Source of the DNA: Enterospora canceri
Lineage: Eukaryota > Microsporidia > Enterocytozoonidae
DNA length: 52,504 bases
Direction: 5' to 3'
NCBI GenBank assembly: GCA_002087915.1
Contig: LWDP01000007.1
Span: forward strand, 1 to 52,504
Position numbers and translations under genes: made by a program. Under the pieces are notes generated by a model. That model had not been told where the DNA came from, did not search any database, and worked only from the letters and a program-made list of their open reading frames with translations. Positions 1-9,294 of this stretch are shown piece by piece. Every line of letters starts with the position of its first letter. Positions within the stretch are counted from its first letter, which is position 1.

Positions 1-154
1 GAAAGCAAAGATATTGGTAAATGTTAGTTAGGGTCCTTTTTTTAGACATGAATGGCCAAAAATCGCGATTTGGGACCTGTTTATATAGGGTTTTTAAAAA
101 ATGACCCCCTATCTTACTAGTGTGATCAATTGTAATAGCATGGGTTAATAGAAA

Positions 155-370
155 ATGCTATTTTATATCTGTCTGATATTGAAAATCCAATACAATCTTT
201 ATGGTTTTACATTGTCACTCAACACTTTTCCTTCAATACAAATATTCAAAGCGTGGAAATATCGTATTTCTATTAAATTTTTGATTCTTTGTTTTTGTAT
301 TACTCTTCGTGGTGAACTATCTCATCAGCTAGTACATCGCTATTTTAAAGGACCACTTAGAGAATATTAG
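155..370 (+). CDS. doubtful small ORF, possible secreted peptide
   Basis: A 71-residue frame with a hydrophobic N-terminus that could act as a signal peptide. A GGG run lies about 12 bases before the ATG, as at many starts in this window. No family is recognised, the region is AT-rich, and the frame could be chance. The rest of 1-595 shows no gene that I can support. Confidence 0.2.
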   Translation: MLFYICLILKIQYNLYGFTLSLNTFPSIQIFKAWKYRISIKFLILCFCITLRGELSHQLVHRYFKGPLREY

Positions 371-595
371 TAACAAGCTAAAAGAGGAATTCAGGCAGAA
401 AACAATTTATCTATGTTACAGAATGCCCCCAATATTCTATAACAGTCTGATTGTGGTGGTATATTGTGAGTTATAGATGTTTGATTGTATGTAGAGATCT
501 GTTGATATCTTCTTACAAGAAGATTATGCTCTCTATTAGAAAAATAATTATAAAAATCAAGAATTATATTGCGGCGTAGCTGATTATTAACCCAT

Positions 596-1222
596 ATGAA
601 TTACCTAAATGTTGTAAAAGCTGCTATCTATTTCAAAGATATAGATAACATGGAGAAAGAATACATTCAACACATGGATACACACAAGAAAGAGGTGGAA
701 ATGATTGAAATAGACTCTTGTGCCTTTAAAAGTGATCCGCTTGAAGTGAGTTACGCTGAATTTGAGAAATTATATCGATTTTTTGATTCCAAGTACAAGA
801 TGCATAATTCAACTAAGGACAGTATAACAAAGAAGTTAAGATACGAGTCTCAGAGATTACCAAATGTGATTGATTTATTGGAAGAGAGATACAATAAAGG
901 TAATGGTTACATCAAGTCCAAAACAAGATCAAAACTATACGTTTATTTGTATAAGAGTTTGATGCAGATGCTGGATGTGAATTTATATTTCACAAGAAGA
1001 GATGCAATAGTTAATCAGGTTGCATTTTTAAAGAAAGCATATTCTAGGTATATTCTCAAGGTTAGTAAGTCGGATGCTACGAGAATAACAAGAATACATA
1101 GGGCATTTATTGCATCCAATCGTTTATTTAATGAATTAGAAGAGAAATATGAGAAGTATAAGGAGAGCATAAAAAAACTCAAGTATATTATTGATGCAAT
1201 TGATCAACAATATAGCAGATAA
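596..1222 (+). CDS. hypothetical helical protein, 208 aa
   Basis: No family is recognised. The protein is charged and predicted to be mostly helical, with many Lys, Glu and Tyr residues and a Lys-rich C-terminal third that could form a coiled coil. The start is well supported: CCC sits immediately before the ATG (TTAACCCATATG). The next gene downstream is on the same strand and encodes a protein of similar size and composition (1396-1995), so the two may belong to one lineage-specific group, although no clear alignment is visible. There is no convincing signal peptide or membrane segment. Confidence 0.65.
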   Translation: MNYLNVVKAAIYFKDIDNMEKEYIQHMDTHKKEVEMIEIDSCAFKSDPLEVSYAEFEKLYRFFDSKYKMHNSTKDSITKKLRYESQRLPNVIDLLEERYNKGNGYIKSKTRSKLYVYLYKSLMQMLDVNLYFTRRDAIVNQVAFLKKAYSRYILKVSKSDATRITRIHRAFIASNRLFNELEEKYEKYKESIKKLKYIIDAIDQQYSR

Positions 1223-1395
1223 TGAGGATATGTAAGTTCTATCACGTTAACAGTATTCAAGTATTTAAAAATCAATTTGACCTATAAAAGAAAATTCAAT
1301 AATAACCCATGTTTATTCAAGTGATTATGTTCATTTATTATCAAATGATGACATCAACACCTATTGACGACTACTGAAACAGAGCAAAGAATGCT

Positions 1396-1995
1396 ATGGA
1401 TCACGTTCACAGCGCATTTAATAAGGCAACAGTTAGTGTTGTGAATGAAAGTAGCGGATTGCTGCGTAAGAAATTTAAAAAGTTTCTGGTACAGTTAGAG
1501 CAAGTTAAATTTAAACAATCCAATTCCAAGATAAGACTGTTATTGGGTATTGATTTGATCAATATGAATGCAAAAAAGTATAATACTATATTATTGGAAA
1601 ATGACATTCTCTTTGGTAAAGAGTGCAACAATCCGACGATAGGCACAGAACAAGCTAAAATCTCCTACAAGAAAAGAAAGAATGCAATTGAAGCAGAATT
1701 TAGAGAAACAAGGAGATTTCACATTGATGAATTGAAATCAAAGTGTCTGAGTGCCTATATTGTGATTAATGATTTGATGATTACAGATAATGACATAGGA
1801 AACTGTGTTGAAATTGGTAAGCTGTATAAAAAGAAGTGTGCTGAGCTGAATATAGGCATGGATGATGAGATAATTAATATGGTTAATTATATTGAATCCA
1901 TTAATATTGATGCGTATGTGTTTATGGCAGGTGAATTGATGGGCTGCCTGAAAATTTGTGAAATATTAGTCGTGTCTGAAATAGGTATATGCTAA
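1396..1995 (+). CDS. hypothetical protein, 199 aa
   Basis: Unrecognised. The N-terminal 50 residues are basic and amphipathic, the middle is charged and helical, and the last 40 residues are more hydrophobic with two cysteines. The first in-frame ATG is at 1396. An ATG five bases earlier is in another frame and closes quickly. No CCC/GGG run lies directly upstream, unlike most neighbours, so the start is less certain. It lies on the same strand as the 596-1222 gene and may be a distant relative of it. Confidence 0.55.
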   Translation: MDHVHSAFNKATVSVVNESSGLLRKKFKKFLVQLEQVKFKQSNSKIRLLLGIDLINMNAKKYNTILLENDILFGKECNNPTIGTEQAKISYKKRKNAIEAEFRETRRFHIDELKSKCLSAYIVINDLMITDNDIGNCVEIGKLYKKKCAELNIGMDDEIINMVNYIESINIDAYVFMAGELMGCLKICEILVVSEIGIC

Positions 1996-2156
1996 ATTTG
2001 GAAACCTCTTATGGTTTTTGTATACTTACAGGAAGCTATGTGGCCTAAATTTTCCGCCAACATTGTTATTTTAAGACATTTACTAAAAATTGGGTTCAAA
2101 AGTAATAGAGTACATTGCGTTGCAAAGCTATAGAGAAACTAAAGATTTAAAATAGA

Positions 2157-2326
2157 TGTTGTCGCTTGCCATAGACACGTTTATGATTAAATGATTTGCA
2201 CATTGATTATTCTTGGGGCTTTACCCTGTTGATCAATAAATAGCAATAAACACATCAAGACATCAAACATGACGCATTGTCTTCAATCTAGCAATTGGAT
2301 TGAACAGCAACAATTATATTAGAACG
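2157..2326. repeat. dispersed repeat 1, copy A, with hairpin
   Basis: About 170 bp clearly similar to 36129-36332, for example the identical run GACGCATTGTCTTCAATCT. It contains an inverted repeat: arms 2282-2290 and 2296-2304 pair over 9 bp with a 5-nt loop. No frame is kept between the copies, so it is not obviously coding. It lies in the gene-poor stretch 1996-2546, where nothing else was recognised. Confidence 0.75.
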
Positions 2327-2546
2327 AATAATCACCGAATCTTTATAACCTTTCAGCTTGATCAATAACCACAGTCATATTTTACTTCAAATTAAATGAT
2401 ATCCGAACAGTAACACTAAAAACACAAAAACAGTTGACTACAGATCCATATTATTCACATGCAAGTAAACTATTCAAGTTTAATTACATACTCCAAAGCA
2501 CACGTTATAGTCAAACTCTTCTTAACCTTGCATCAATCCCCATACT

Positions 2547-3422
2547 TTATTCCTTCTTGCTGTTATTGCCTGATTCTTCTATGTTGTCCTCATTATACTT
2601 CTTTATCAATATTACTGCCAATATTGATATTATCGTTATCGCCGCAGCAATAAACAGCATATGTTTACCTTTCATCAACATCCCCTTCTTATTTATTGTC
2701 TCTAGTTCATATTCTTCCAGGTTCTGTATTACTTGTTTTTCTCCCTTCTTCCTTGTTACCTTAATTATCTTTGTCTTCATTGCTCTCTCTCCGATTCTGA
2801 ATACCACATACATGTATGCACAGCTAGTGTTCTTGATCTTCAAAGTAGGTATTTGTATGCTATATGGTAGTTGTACACAGTGCTTTTTCAATCTTTCTTG
2901 TTTTTCACTTGCTGTCAACCTAGAATCCTTTCCCATTTTAATTACTACCTTTTCTACTTCTTCACACATCAAGCATGCCATCACATCACCATTCTCTTCT
3001 CGCTTTTTTCCCAATGCCTTTAACTGCTCTATTACTGCCTTAAATTCCTTCGTGGTTGTATTGTCAGTATTAAAGAAGTTCACGATGTGTTTTTTTGATG
3101 ATTTTGTTTTTTTCGCGCAGGTTGTCACCAATTTGATAATTGATTCTTTAATCTCGTCTCTCAGTGCAACGTTTTTGTTTGGTATAATAACAGTTTTAAT
3201 TGTTTTATCGATGCTGTTTATCCGTTTAAACGCAATTTCAACTATACTATTGTCCCATGTAACATCAGGGAATAGAATTATTCTATCATGATATTTCTTG
3301 GTGGTGCTCGTGGTTTCAACATCTTTCAACTTGTCGTACTCAGCTTTGATTAACTTGTATTCTTGTTCTTCAAAGTATTGTATTTTAAACAAATGAAGTA
3401 ACCAAATCAAAATAACTTCCAT
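2547..3422 (-). CDS. type I membrane protein, paralogue 1, 291 aa
   Basis: Begins with a hydrophobic signal-like segment (about residues 3-13), followed by a roughly 230-residue ectodomain, a transmembrane helix near residues 251-270 and a short charged tail. The architecture suggests a surface or endomembrane type I protein. Shared blocks with the gene at 4170-5264 include the ILFPDVTWDN or LIFPDVTWDN motif, IKAEYD or VKAEYD near the N-terminus, and SEKQ-I-Q-LEEY before the linker, so they are tandem paralogues. No known family is recognised. CCCC lies 11 bases before the ATG. Confidence 0.75.
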   Translation of the reverse strand: MEVILIWLLHLFKIQYFEEQEYKLIKAEYDKLKDVETTSTTKKYHDRIILFPDVTWDNSIVEIAFKRINSIDKTIKTVIIPNKNVALRDEIKESIIKLVTTCAKKTKSSKKHIVNFFNTDNTTTKEFKAVIEQLKALGKKREENGDVMACLMCEEVEKVVIKMGKDSRLTASEKQERLKKHCVQLPYSIQIPTLKIKNTSCAYMYVVFRIGERAMKTKIIKVTRKKGEKQVIQNLEEYELETINKKGMLMKGKHMLFIAAAITIISILAVILIKKYNEDNIEESGNNSKKE

Positions 3423-4035
3423 TTTGTATTATAGGGGTAATTAAGGACAAGCTTTATCAATATTCGTTAACCGATATCTCATGTGTCAAGTTGCGCCAAT
3501 ATTCCTGCGACTGTTTAGGTTATTGGTTAAGCTACTACAGGTTCTCACAACAATATCACCTATTAGGAAAATGACAAGCCATTTAAGGATGTTATCTCTC
3601 TATTCAGCTTTTTATCTATAACCCGTTACAAATATTCATAAAATTTGATGTTATTCTATTAGTTTCATTCCTAACATCCAGAATTATCCGATGAATCAAC
3701 TGTTACTTGTCGTATTCTAACAATAAATTAGTAGAAATATGTGTAAAATACTAGAATATGACCCTAATTTCATTTTTTCTTCCTTTTTTTGTGTTTTTCA
3801 ATACTAAAAACCTGAAATATTACAAAATATACGCATCTCTTACATACGATTTGCTTAAATATGTGTCACGAGTGTTGATATATGCATTGTTTCATTGTTT
3901 TGGTACCTATATTATACGATACGCTCATTATAGAAATATTCTGTTGAATATCATACAAATTATATTGCTTAAAACACAAAAATTAAAGAAGTACAGAATA
4001 TGTCAACCATTACCACTACTTCTTTATGAAATTAT
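3423..4035. other. gene-poor AT-rich gap
   Basis: No supported gene. The segment next to 3422 resembles the upstream region of the paralogue at 5265-5400, so it is probably duplicated promoter DNA. A plus-strand frame at 3758-4042 starts with a hydrophobic run but has AT-rich, low-information codons. Confidence 0.5.
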
Positions 4036-4169
4036 TCACTGATCCTCTACTACCTTCATGTGTTTCCTTTTTCTTATTAATATTACTGCCACTATCAATA
4101 TTATTGCAATCACCACAATAACCGATACAACGATCAGTATTATTTTGGTTTTCTTCGGTTCCTCTTTTT

Positions 4170-5264
4170 TTACTGTGACTTGCTTTGTGGAATCCTGATT
4201 TGATTCTTGGTTCTTTGCTTTTTCTTTTCTTGCTTTCTTTTGCTTTCTTTCTTCTTCTTTTCTTGCTTTCTTTTGTTTTCTTTCTTCTTTCTTTGCTTTC
4301 TTCTTTCTTTTCTTGCTTCTTTTGCTTTTAATTTTTCTGCTTTTAATTCTTCTACGTCTATTACTTGTGCGTTCAATTCATCTGCTTTTGATCCGTCTAC
4401 GCCTGATTCTTGTGCGTTTGATTCTTCTGCGTTTACGTCTGATTCATCTGCTTTTAATTGATCTGCTTTTGATTCGTCTGCGTCTATTACTTCTGCGTCC
4501 GATTCTTCCTTTCTTATCTCTGTTATTTCTTTGGGTATTTTTACCGCATATTCTTCCAGGTCTTGTATTATTTGTTTTTCACTGTCTATTCTCTTTACCT
4601 TAATTATTTCAGACTTCATCCGTTTATCTCCGATTGCAAATACAAAATATACGTAAGCAGTGGTAACGTTTACGTTATTTCTACATGTAAATGTTAATGC
4701 ACATGGTAGTTTCTGGACATGCTTTTTCAGTTTTTCTAACCTTTCTTCACCTTTTAACTTGCAGTCACTTACCATTTTGGTTGTTACCTTTATTGTTTCT
4801 TCATATAGTAAATGATCCAAGAAATATCCCTCTGCTTTTGATATTTCTGCTTGCTCTTTTAGTTCTTCTATTGTTGCCCTTAACTCATCTTCAGTTACCT
4901 TACCACTCATGTAGAACTTCAAAATGTTCTTCTTGGACTCTTTTTCATTCGGGTTGCAGTTTGTCACTAAATCAACAATAATGCTGTGTATCTTATCTCT
5001 CATTGTATAATCGTCATCAAATGCAATTTCTTTACTTTGTATAGAACCATCACCATTATTTATGTATATCGTCTCAATTTTAGCTTCATCGTTGTCCCAC
5101 GTAACATCAGGAAATATCAACAGATTCTCTAGATATTTTTTGGAGGGTCTCAATGTTTTGTAATCAGTTAAACTGTCGTATTCAGCCTTAACTATACTGT
5201 AATCTGCATCTTCACCACATTGTATCATAGCAATATATAGCATCCTTAACCAAACAACTAACAT
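4170..5264 (-). CDS. type I membrane protein, paralogue 2, with probable 3' frameshift
   Basis: Paralogue of 2547-3422: a signal-like N-terminus, then an ectodomain with VKAEYDSL, LIFPDVTWDN and SEKQIIQDLEEY. It differs by a long acidic linker of degenerate repeats (ADESKAD, LKADESD, NAQESG types), then a Lys/Arg/Glu-rich run. The open frame stops at 4170 without a membrane helix. In another frame, the DNA from about 4260 down to 4036 encodes a more regular KQKKAR repeat, then a linker, a hydrophobic helix and an RKRK stop-transfer tail matching the paralogue's architecture. A frameshift in the A-rich repeat near 4260-4325 is therefore likely, either real or a sequencing error. CCCC precedes the ATG. 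Confidence 0.75.
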   Translation of the reverse strand: MLVVWLRMLYIAMIQCGEDADYSIVKAEYDSLTDYKTLRPSKKYLENLLIFPDVTWDNDEAKIETIYINNGDGSIQSKEIAFDDDYTMRDKIHSIIVDLVTNCNPNEKESKKNILKFYMSGKVTEDELRATIEELKEQAEISKAEGYFLDHLLYEETIKVTTKMVSDCKLKGEERLEKLKKHVQKLPCALTFTCRNNVNVTTAYVYFVFAIGDKRMKSEIIKVKRIDSEKQIIQDLEEYAVKIPKEITEIRKEESDAEVIDADESKADQLKADESDVNAEESNAQESGVDGSKADELNAQVIDVEELKAEKLKAKEARKERRKQRKKKENKRKQEKKKKESKRKQEKKKQRTKNQIRIPQSKSQ

Positions 5265-5422
5265 CCTATATTACAGGGGTGATTAAGCAAAATTGTTAAA
5301 TAGTCGTTAATTGACATATCACATATCAGAACATACTGATATTCTTTACGTAATTCAGCTAGTAATCTACATGATACACCCCCTCATAAGCTAAAGAACC
5401 AAATGATCACTAAATCTCTCAT

Positions 5423-5513
5423 CCTCTCATAATTTGACAGATAGTTGGCCTGTCAACTTAAAATAGTTACGAAAATAGTTATCTAACTAAATGACTAAGA
5501 CGTGGTGTTAATA
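5423..5513. repeat. dispersed repeat 2, copy 1
   Basis: Two short blocks match 40851-40957 in the same order. CCTCTCATAATTTGACAGAT has one mismatch to the other copy. TAAATGACTAAGACGTGGTG has two purine transitions. The spacer between the blocks is diverged and of different length. Confidence 0.6.
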
Positions 5514-5531
5514 CGGCTGATAGCCAGTCTG

Positions 5532-5621
5532 CTATTCGCTCAATCCAGTCCTAAATAGCATGTAATTCGTATCTTCATCACACTGTATCCCAATAAAATA
5601 ATTCAGAAAATATATCAAGTT
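5532..5621 (-). pseudogene. decayed fragment of a third membrane-protein paralogue
   Basis: Reading the minus strand from 5621 to the stop at 5532 gives a peptide with IGIQCDEDTNY, which aligns with IAMIQCGEDADY near the N-terminus of the 4170-5264 protein, including the hydrophobic stretch before it. There is no start codon, and the frame closes after about 29 residues. I read it as the remnant of a third tandem copy. The rest of 5265-5703 holds dispersed repeat 2 and no gene. Confidence 0.6.
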
Positions 5622-5703
5622 AAGTTACTATTCTCTTACAAATAAAACAATAAGAAATTATTTACATGTGTAACCTAACACTCATTTCAACACCCAATAT
5701 CAT

Positions 5704-7056
5704 TTATTCCACTCTTTCTGTACTTTCCACATTCGTTTGTTCGTAACTTACTACGTCATAATTCTTCCCATGCTGAATCGTAGCCAATGCCTTGTGCAAA
5801 TTGATGTCATAGTTCTTTACATTCTGTGGTGCCATTATTTGAAGATACGAAAGTGCCAGTGTCCCAGACGACATCACATTGCAGAATTGGAATGTCAGCA
5901 ATATCGATAATACTCCTCCAAATATCGCAGCAATCACCACTGGATCACTCTTCTTCCTGAATACAACATATCCAATATTCAATCCTACAATCAGAATGGT
6001 TTGAATCATAAACAGGAAATTCTGGGTATATTCTGCCGCCACAAATGACTTGAATGCCACATTCTCTTTCTTGCTCAACAATTCAAATGAGTCATTAATC
6101 GCCTTCCTATAGGAGTCCCCTGTTATTGCCAAATATGAAAATGTAAACTTGTTCAATACATGAACATACGACTCAACCAGTGACAAAGTGCAATCAGCCA
6201 TGCACAGAATGACCATTTCAAATGCCCCAGGCTGCTCATCACTTCTTACACTTCTCTGTCTTTTTGAATTAACCAAATACCGTAGTGTCTTGATGACTGC
6301 TATGATAAGTGCTCCAAATGCAACTGATCCCATTGCATAAGCCATGTTTCCTAATGCTCTTCCTGCTACGGATGCCTCTCTGTCATCCCTCTCACTTGAT
6401 GTCTTCTTCAATAATTCACCTGTTATTATCCCAGCTGTGAATACGTCAAACAGGTACATAAAGAATGAATTGATCCAGAAGATTGAGAAGATGAGGGCTG
6501 TTCCAATCGCATTTCCGATGTCTTCTTTCTCTCCGAAGCTGAATGCCATACAGACTCCTATTGTACCATTCAGGACAATCAGTAGCAAGAAGTTGAATAA
6601 TAATGCGAATATGTGACTATTCAGCATGCTGGATGTTGTACTGAAGAGTTGTGCAATGATATCAATGTGTCCTCTGATGTACAGCCAGACTAAGACTGAT
6701 AAGAAAAGAGAGAGACCAGCAGTAGCAATCATCCCACGTTGGTCAACCACAAATCCCAGTATCAGACAGCAGAGTGGCATGAGAAACAGACTGGTGTATA
6801 TGACCAACTTTGGTGCTACCGAATAGAGGCAGAACATCATCATATTCAACACCATTGATATTGCCAGGTTGAACCCAAGTCCCTTAATCAGTTCGTTAAC
6901 CAGTCCGTTTGTTTTGGATTTGTCAAGTGATATGGAGTAGATTCGTGCTATTCCAATTCCAGTGAATGTTCCACTAAAGAGCAGAAGTAGAATGAATGCC
7001 CATGCATCATGGAATGACCTTCTTGGTGCAAAATGTAACTCAGACTTCAGTAACAT
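5704..7056 (-). CDS. PNS1: choline transporter-like protein (PNS1/SLC44 family)
   Basis: A 450-residue polytopic membrane protein with about ten hydrophobic segments. Family features of PNS1/CTL (SLC44) proteins are visible: DAWAFILLLLFSGTF at the first membrane segment, the GSVAFGALIIAVIKTLR segment (residues 245-260), and the following re-entrant region with cysteine, then a Tyr/Asn-rich stretch and AITGDSYRKAINDSFELL. SLC44 proteins are implicated in choline or related solute transport, and the fungal PNS1 role is poorly defined. It is shorter than animal CTLs because the long extracellular loop is missing, as in fungal forms. The start is supported by CCC directly before the ATG. Confidence 0.85.
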   Translation of the reverse strand: MLLKSELHFAPRRSFHDAWAFILLLLFSGTFTGIGIARIYSISLDKSKTNGLVNELIKGLGFNLAISMVLNMMMFCLYSVAPKLVIYTSLFLMPLCCLILGFVVDQRGMIATAGLSLFLSVLVWLYIRGHIDIIAQLFSTTSSMLNSHIFALLFNFLLLIVLNGTIGVCMAFSFGEKEDIGNAIGTALIFSIFWINSFFMYLFDVFTAGIITGELLKKTSSERDDREASVAGRALGNMAYAMGSVAFGALIIAVIKTLRYLVNSKRQRSVRSDEQPGAFEMVILCMADCTLSLVESYVHVLNKFTFSYLAITGDSYRKAINDSFELLSKKENVAFKSFVAAEYTQNFLFMIQTILIVGLNIGYVVFRKKSDPVVIAAIFGGVLSILLTFQFCNVMSSGTLALSYLQIMAPQNVKNYDINLHKALATIQHGKNYDVVSYEQTNVESTERVE

Positions 7057-7223
7057 GGGCTGTTTTAAATCACAAACAAAAATGATCTAAATTTACACCC
7101 TGAAACTCAAACTGATCAAGACATATTAAAATAGTAATATGTTCATTCATAAAAATATATGCACTTTCCAACACCAATACACAGTCAGACTAGGTGCATA
7201 ATCTCCCTAATTATAACTTCCAT

Positions 7224-9224
7224 TTATTCCTTTCCTACAAATCCCTTCTTAAACACCACATTGAAGAATATCCTAAATCCAAGGACACTCAGCCCCAGTC
7301 TGTCCCAGTCTGACTCAGTCAGCCCCTTCAACTCCCCAAATGTCCTCAGATCCTGCCCAGTGAATGCTCCTAGCCACCCCTTCATGAACTCCTTCTTCCC
7401 GTACGTCTTGCATACGTCTCCTACGAACTCATCAATTGGGGTGGAATAGGCGTATTCCTTAGTCCCCTTCTTGTAGACCAGTTGCCTGTTTCTAGGCGGA
7501 TATGAATTCTGACCATAAAGCATGTTTTGCATCGTTCTACAGGCAAAGAGAGTCAGATTCAACTTCTCCCAGTCATCGGCCGTAAGCAACTTCAGGTCGC
7601 CAGTCGTCAGAATGTCGTTCTCAATGAATGCTGCTCCCCAGTACTTCCCATTCTCGAGGTCTCTCTGCGTAATCCGACACGCATCCAACGTGAACTCCTC
7701 AATTGCCACGTCTCTCTGGTACCTCTCCCTTGTGATCTCATACGCCCTGGCTATGCTGGTTGCCTTTGTTTTTGTTAGGGTGACTGTGCTTCCGCTATTC
7801 TTCTCCACGAGGGAGTCAGCTGACCCAGTCGTAGTCATATACAGCTGATAGATCTGTGCTGCCTCCTGAATCTTCTCGTCGTCACCCTGCTTCCCTCCTG
7901 CCCCCTTTATCTCCTCCTCAATCTCCTGCATAATTTCCATTGTGTTTGCTCCAAAGACGGCCTCCTCAGTCGACGTCTCCCTTTCCTTCTGCTCCACCAC
8001 ACTCCTCGAATCCACGTCCTCAACCACCACCTTCTTCGCCTCCTCTCCAATGACCAGTCTCCTCTCTCCTGCCATCTCGTCCTTCCCCACCTCAAACATC
8101 CCCTGGTGAATGCGCCTTGCCTTCTTCATCGAATGCGCCCTCTCAATTCCATTTCTAAGCAGAATCTGAAAGTGCCCTATGGCCTCCTTCTGGACCACCT
8201 TCTCCCTCGCCAACTCGTCGCAAATCTTCTCTACGGTATCGGTGTCCAAATCGTATTCAAACTTAATGAACCTGAAGTTCTCGAGTGTCCCAGTCTCCTT
8301 GAGCTGAACCTGGAATGTTATGCTTCTTTCACCATATGCCACCATAGAAAGAAGCATGTCTCTCTCTCTTCCTAATGGATATATCATACAGTAGCTCTGG
8401 GCCATACACTTTCCACCACACTCTCGTTCTGCCTCTCCATTGAAGAAGTGGTGTCTGAGACAGGCAGCAGCACTGAGGCGGTTTGGTGCAGCCGTGATGC
8501 AGCTCACAATGAGATGCCTCAGACACCTGTTTCTGACGTGTTTGAGTGCCTCAGGCGGACAGCCCTGGAGCACGCTTCTCTTTACGTCAGTGGTCTCGGC
8601 ACATTCAGCGTATGGCGTCCTTCCAGTCGCCATCTGAATCAGAGTCATCCCAAATGCGTAGACGTCGACTGCCTCGGAGTAGCCGTCTCCCTCAAACATC
8701 TCCCTGGCCATGTAGTTCAGTGTCCCAATGATCGTGTATCGCTTGTACTTCCTCTCCTTCGCTATTCCCAGGTCGCCTATCTTCACCTCGCCCTGGGCTG
8801 AATTCACAAACACGTTTTCCGCCTTGATGTCCCTGTGGATGATGGGCGGACTCAGCCCGTGCAAGTGGCCTATTCCAGCCAGCACCTGTCTCCCCCACTT
8901 CTGCACCAGCTTGTCAGAGAGGGCGCCATTCTTCTGGACGTAGTCCAAGAGTGTTCCACCAGTCATCAACTCGGTGATGAATACGAAGTTGTCCTCATCA
9001 AACCAGTAATCGAGGATTTTGATGATGTTTGGGTGGTCGATGTTCTTGAGGAGGGCGATCTCCTTCGAGAACGACGTGTGCGAGTGGACCTCTGCCTCGT
9101 ACTTCTTGATCAGCACCTCGTTGTATGCCACCTCCTTTCCCTCCTCGTTGTCAACCGCCTTTGAGACCGTTTTGTACGATCCCTCTCCAAGAACAACGTT
9201 GGTTTTTTTGTATCTCTCTTTCAT
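7224..9224 (-). CDS. WNK-type Ser/Thr kinase with two C-terminal SAM-like repeats
   Basis: A 666-residue protein. The kinase domain (about 8-270) shows the WNK hallmark: the ATP-site lysine is in the glycine loop (GEGSYKTV, Lys18), and the usual VAIK lysine is replaced (VAYNEV, Asn35). HRDIKAEN (130-137), DLG (151) and VDVYAFG follow. The APE motif reads ARE. A PF2/OSR1-C-like segment follows near 300-360 (FIKFEYDLDTDT). The C-terminus has two similar about 60-residue units (510-570 and 595-655), each with a D-L-x-T-G-x-L-x-L-T-x-x-D-W pattern like SAM domains. WNKs sense chloride and osmotic state in other eukaryotes. The start is the second ATG of the frame because CCC abuts it. Confidence 0.88.
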   Translation of the reverse strand: MKERYKKTNVVLGEGSYKTVSKAVDNEEGKEVAYNEVLIKKYEAEVHSHTSFSKEIALLKNIDHPNIIKILDYWFDEDNFVFITELMTGGTLLDYVQKNGALSDKLVQKWGRQVLAGIGHLHGLSPPIIHRDIKAENVFVNSAQGEVKIGDLGIAKERKYKRYTIIGTLNYMAREMFEGDGYSEAVDVYAFGMTLIQMATGRTPYAECAETTDVKRSVLQGCPPEALKHVRNRCLRHLIVSCITAAPNRLSAAACLRHHFFNGEAERECGGKCMAQSYCMIYPLGRERDMLLSMVAYGERSITFQVQLKETGTLENFRFIKFEYDLDTDTVEKICDELAREKVVQKEAIGHFQILLRNGIERAHSMKKARRIHQGMFEVGKDEMAGERRLVIGEEAKKVVVEDVDSRSVVEQKERETSTEEAVFGANTMEIMQEIEEEIKGAGGKQGDDEKIQEAAQIYQLYMTTTGSADSLVEKNSGSTVTLTKTKATSIARAYEITRERYQRDVAIEEFTLDACRITQRDLENGKYWGAAFIENDILTTGDLKLLTADDWEKLNLTLFACRTMQNMLYGQNSYPPRNRQLVYKKGTKEYAYSTPIDEFVGDVCKTYGKKEFMKGWLGAFTGQDLRTFGELKGLTESDWDRLGLSVLGFRIFFNVVFKKGFVGKE

Positions 9225-9294
9225 GGGTGAATAATTTAGGTAGATCATAAAGTAGTATAATATAATATAGTAGTTTGGATAGGATAAGGGTGAC

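Noticed and set aside
2434..3291. Long plus-strand frame of 285 codons
   Set aside because: Lies opposite the minus-strand membrane-protein gene, which has the paralogue, the start signal and domain layout; the plus frame is a shadow.
3758..4042. 94-codon plus-strand frame with a hydrophobic start
   Set aside because: AT-rich composition, no start signal, no homologue, and it runs into the frameshifted end of the membrane-protein gene.
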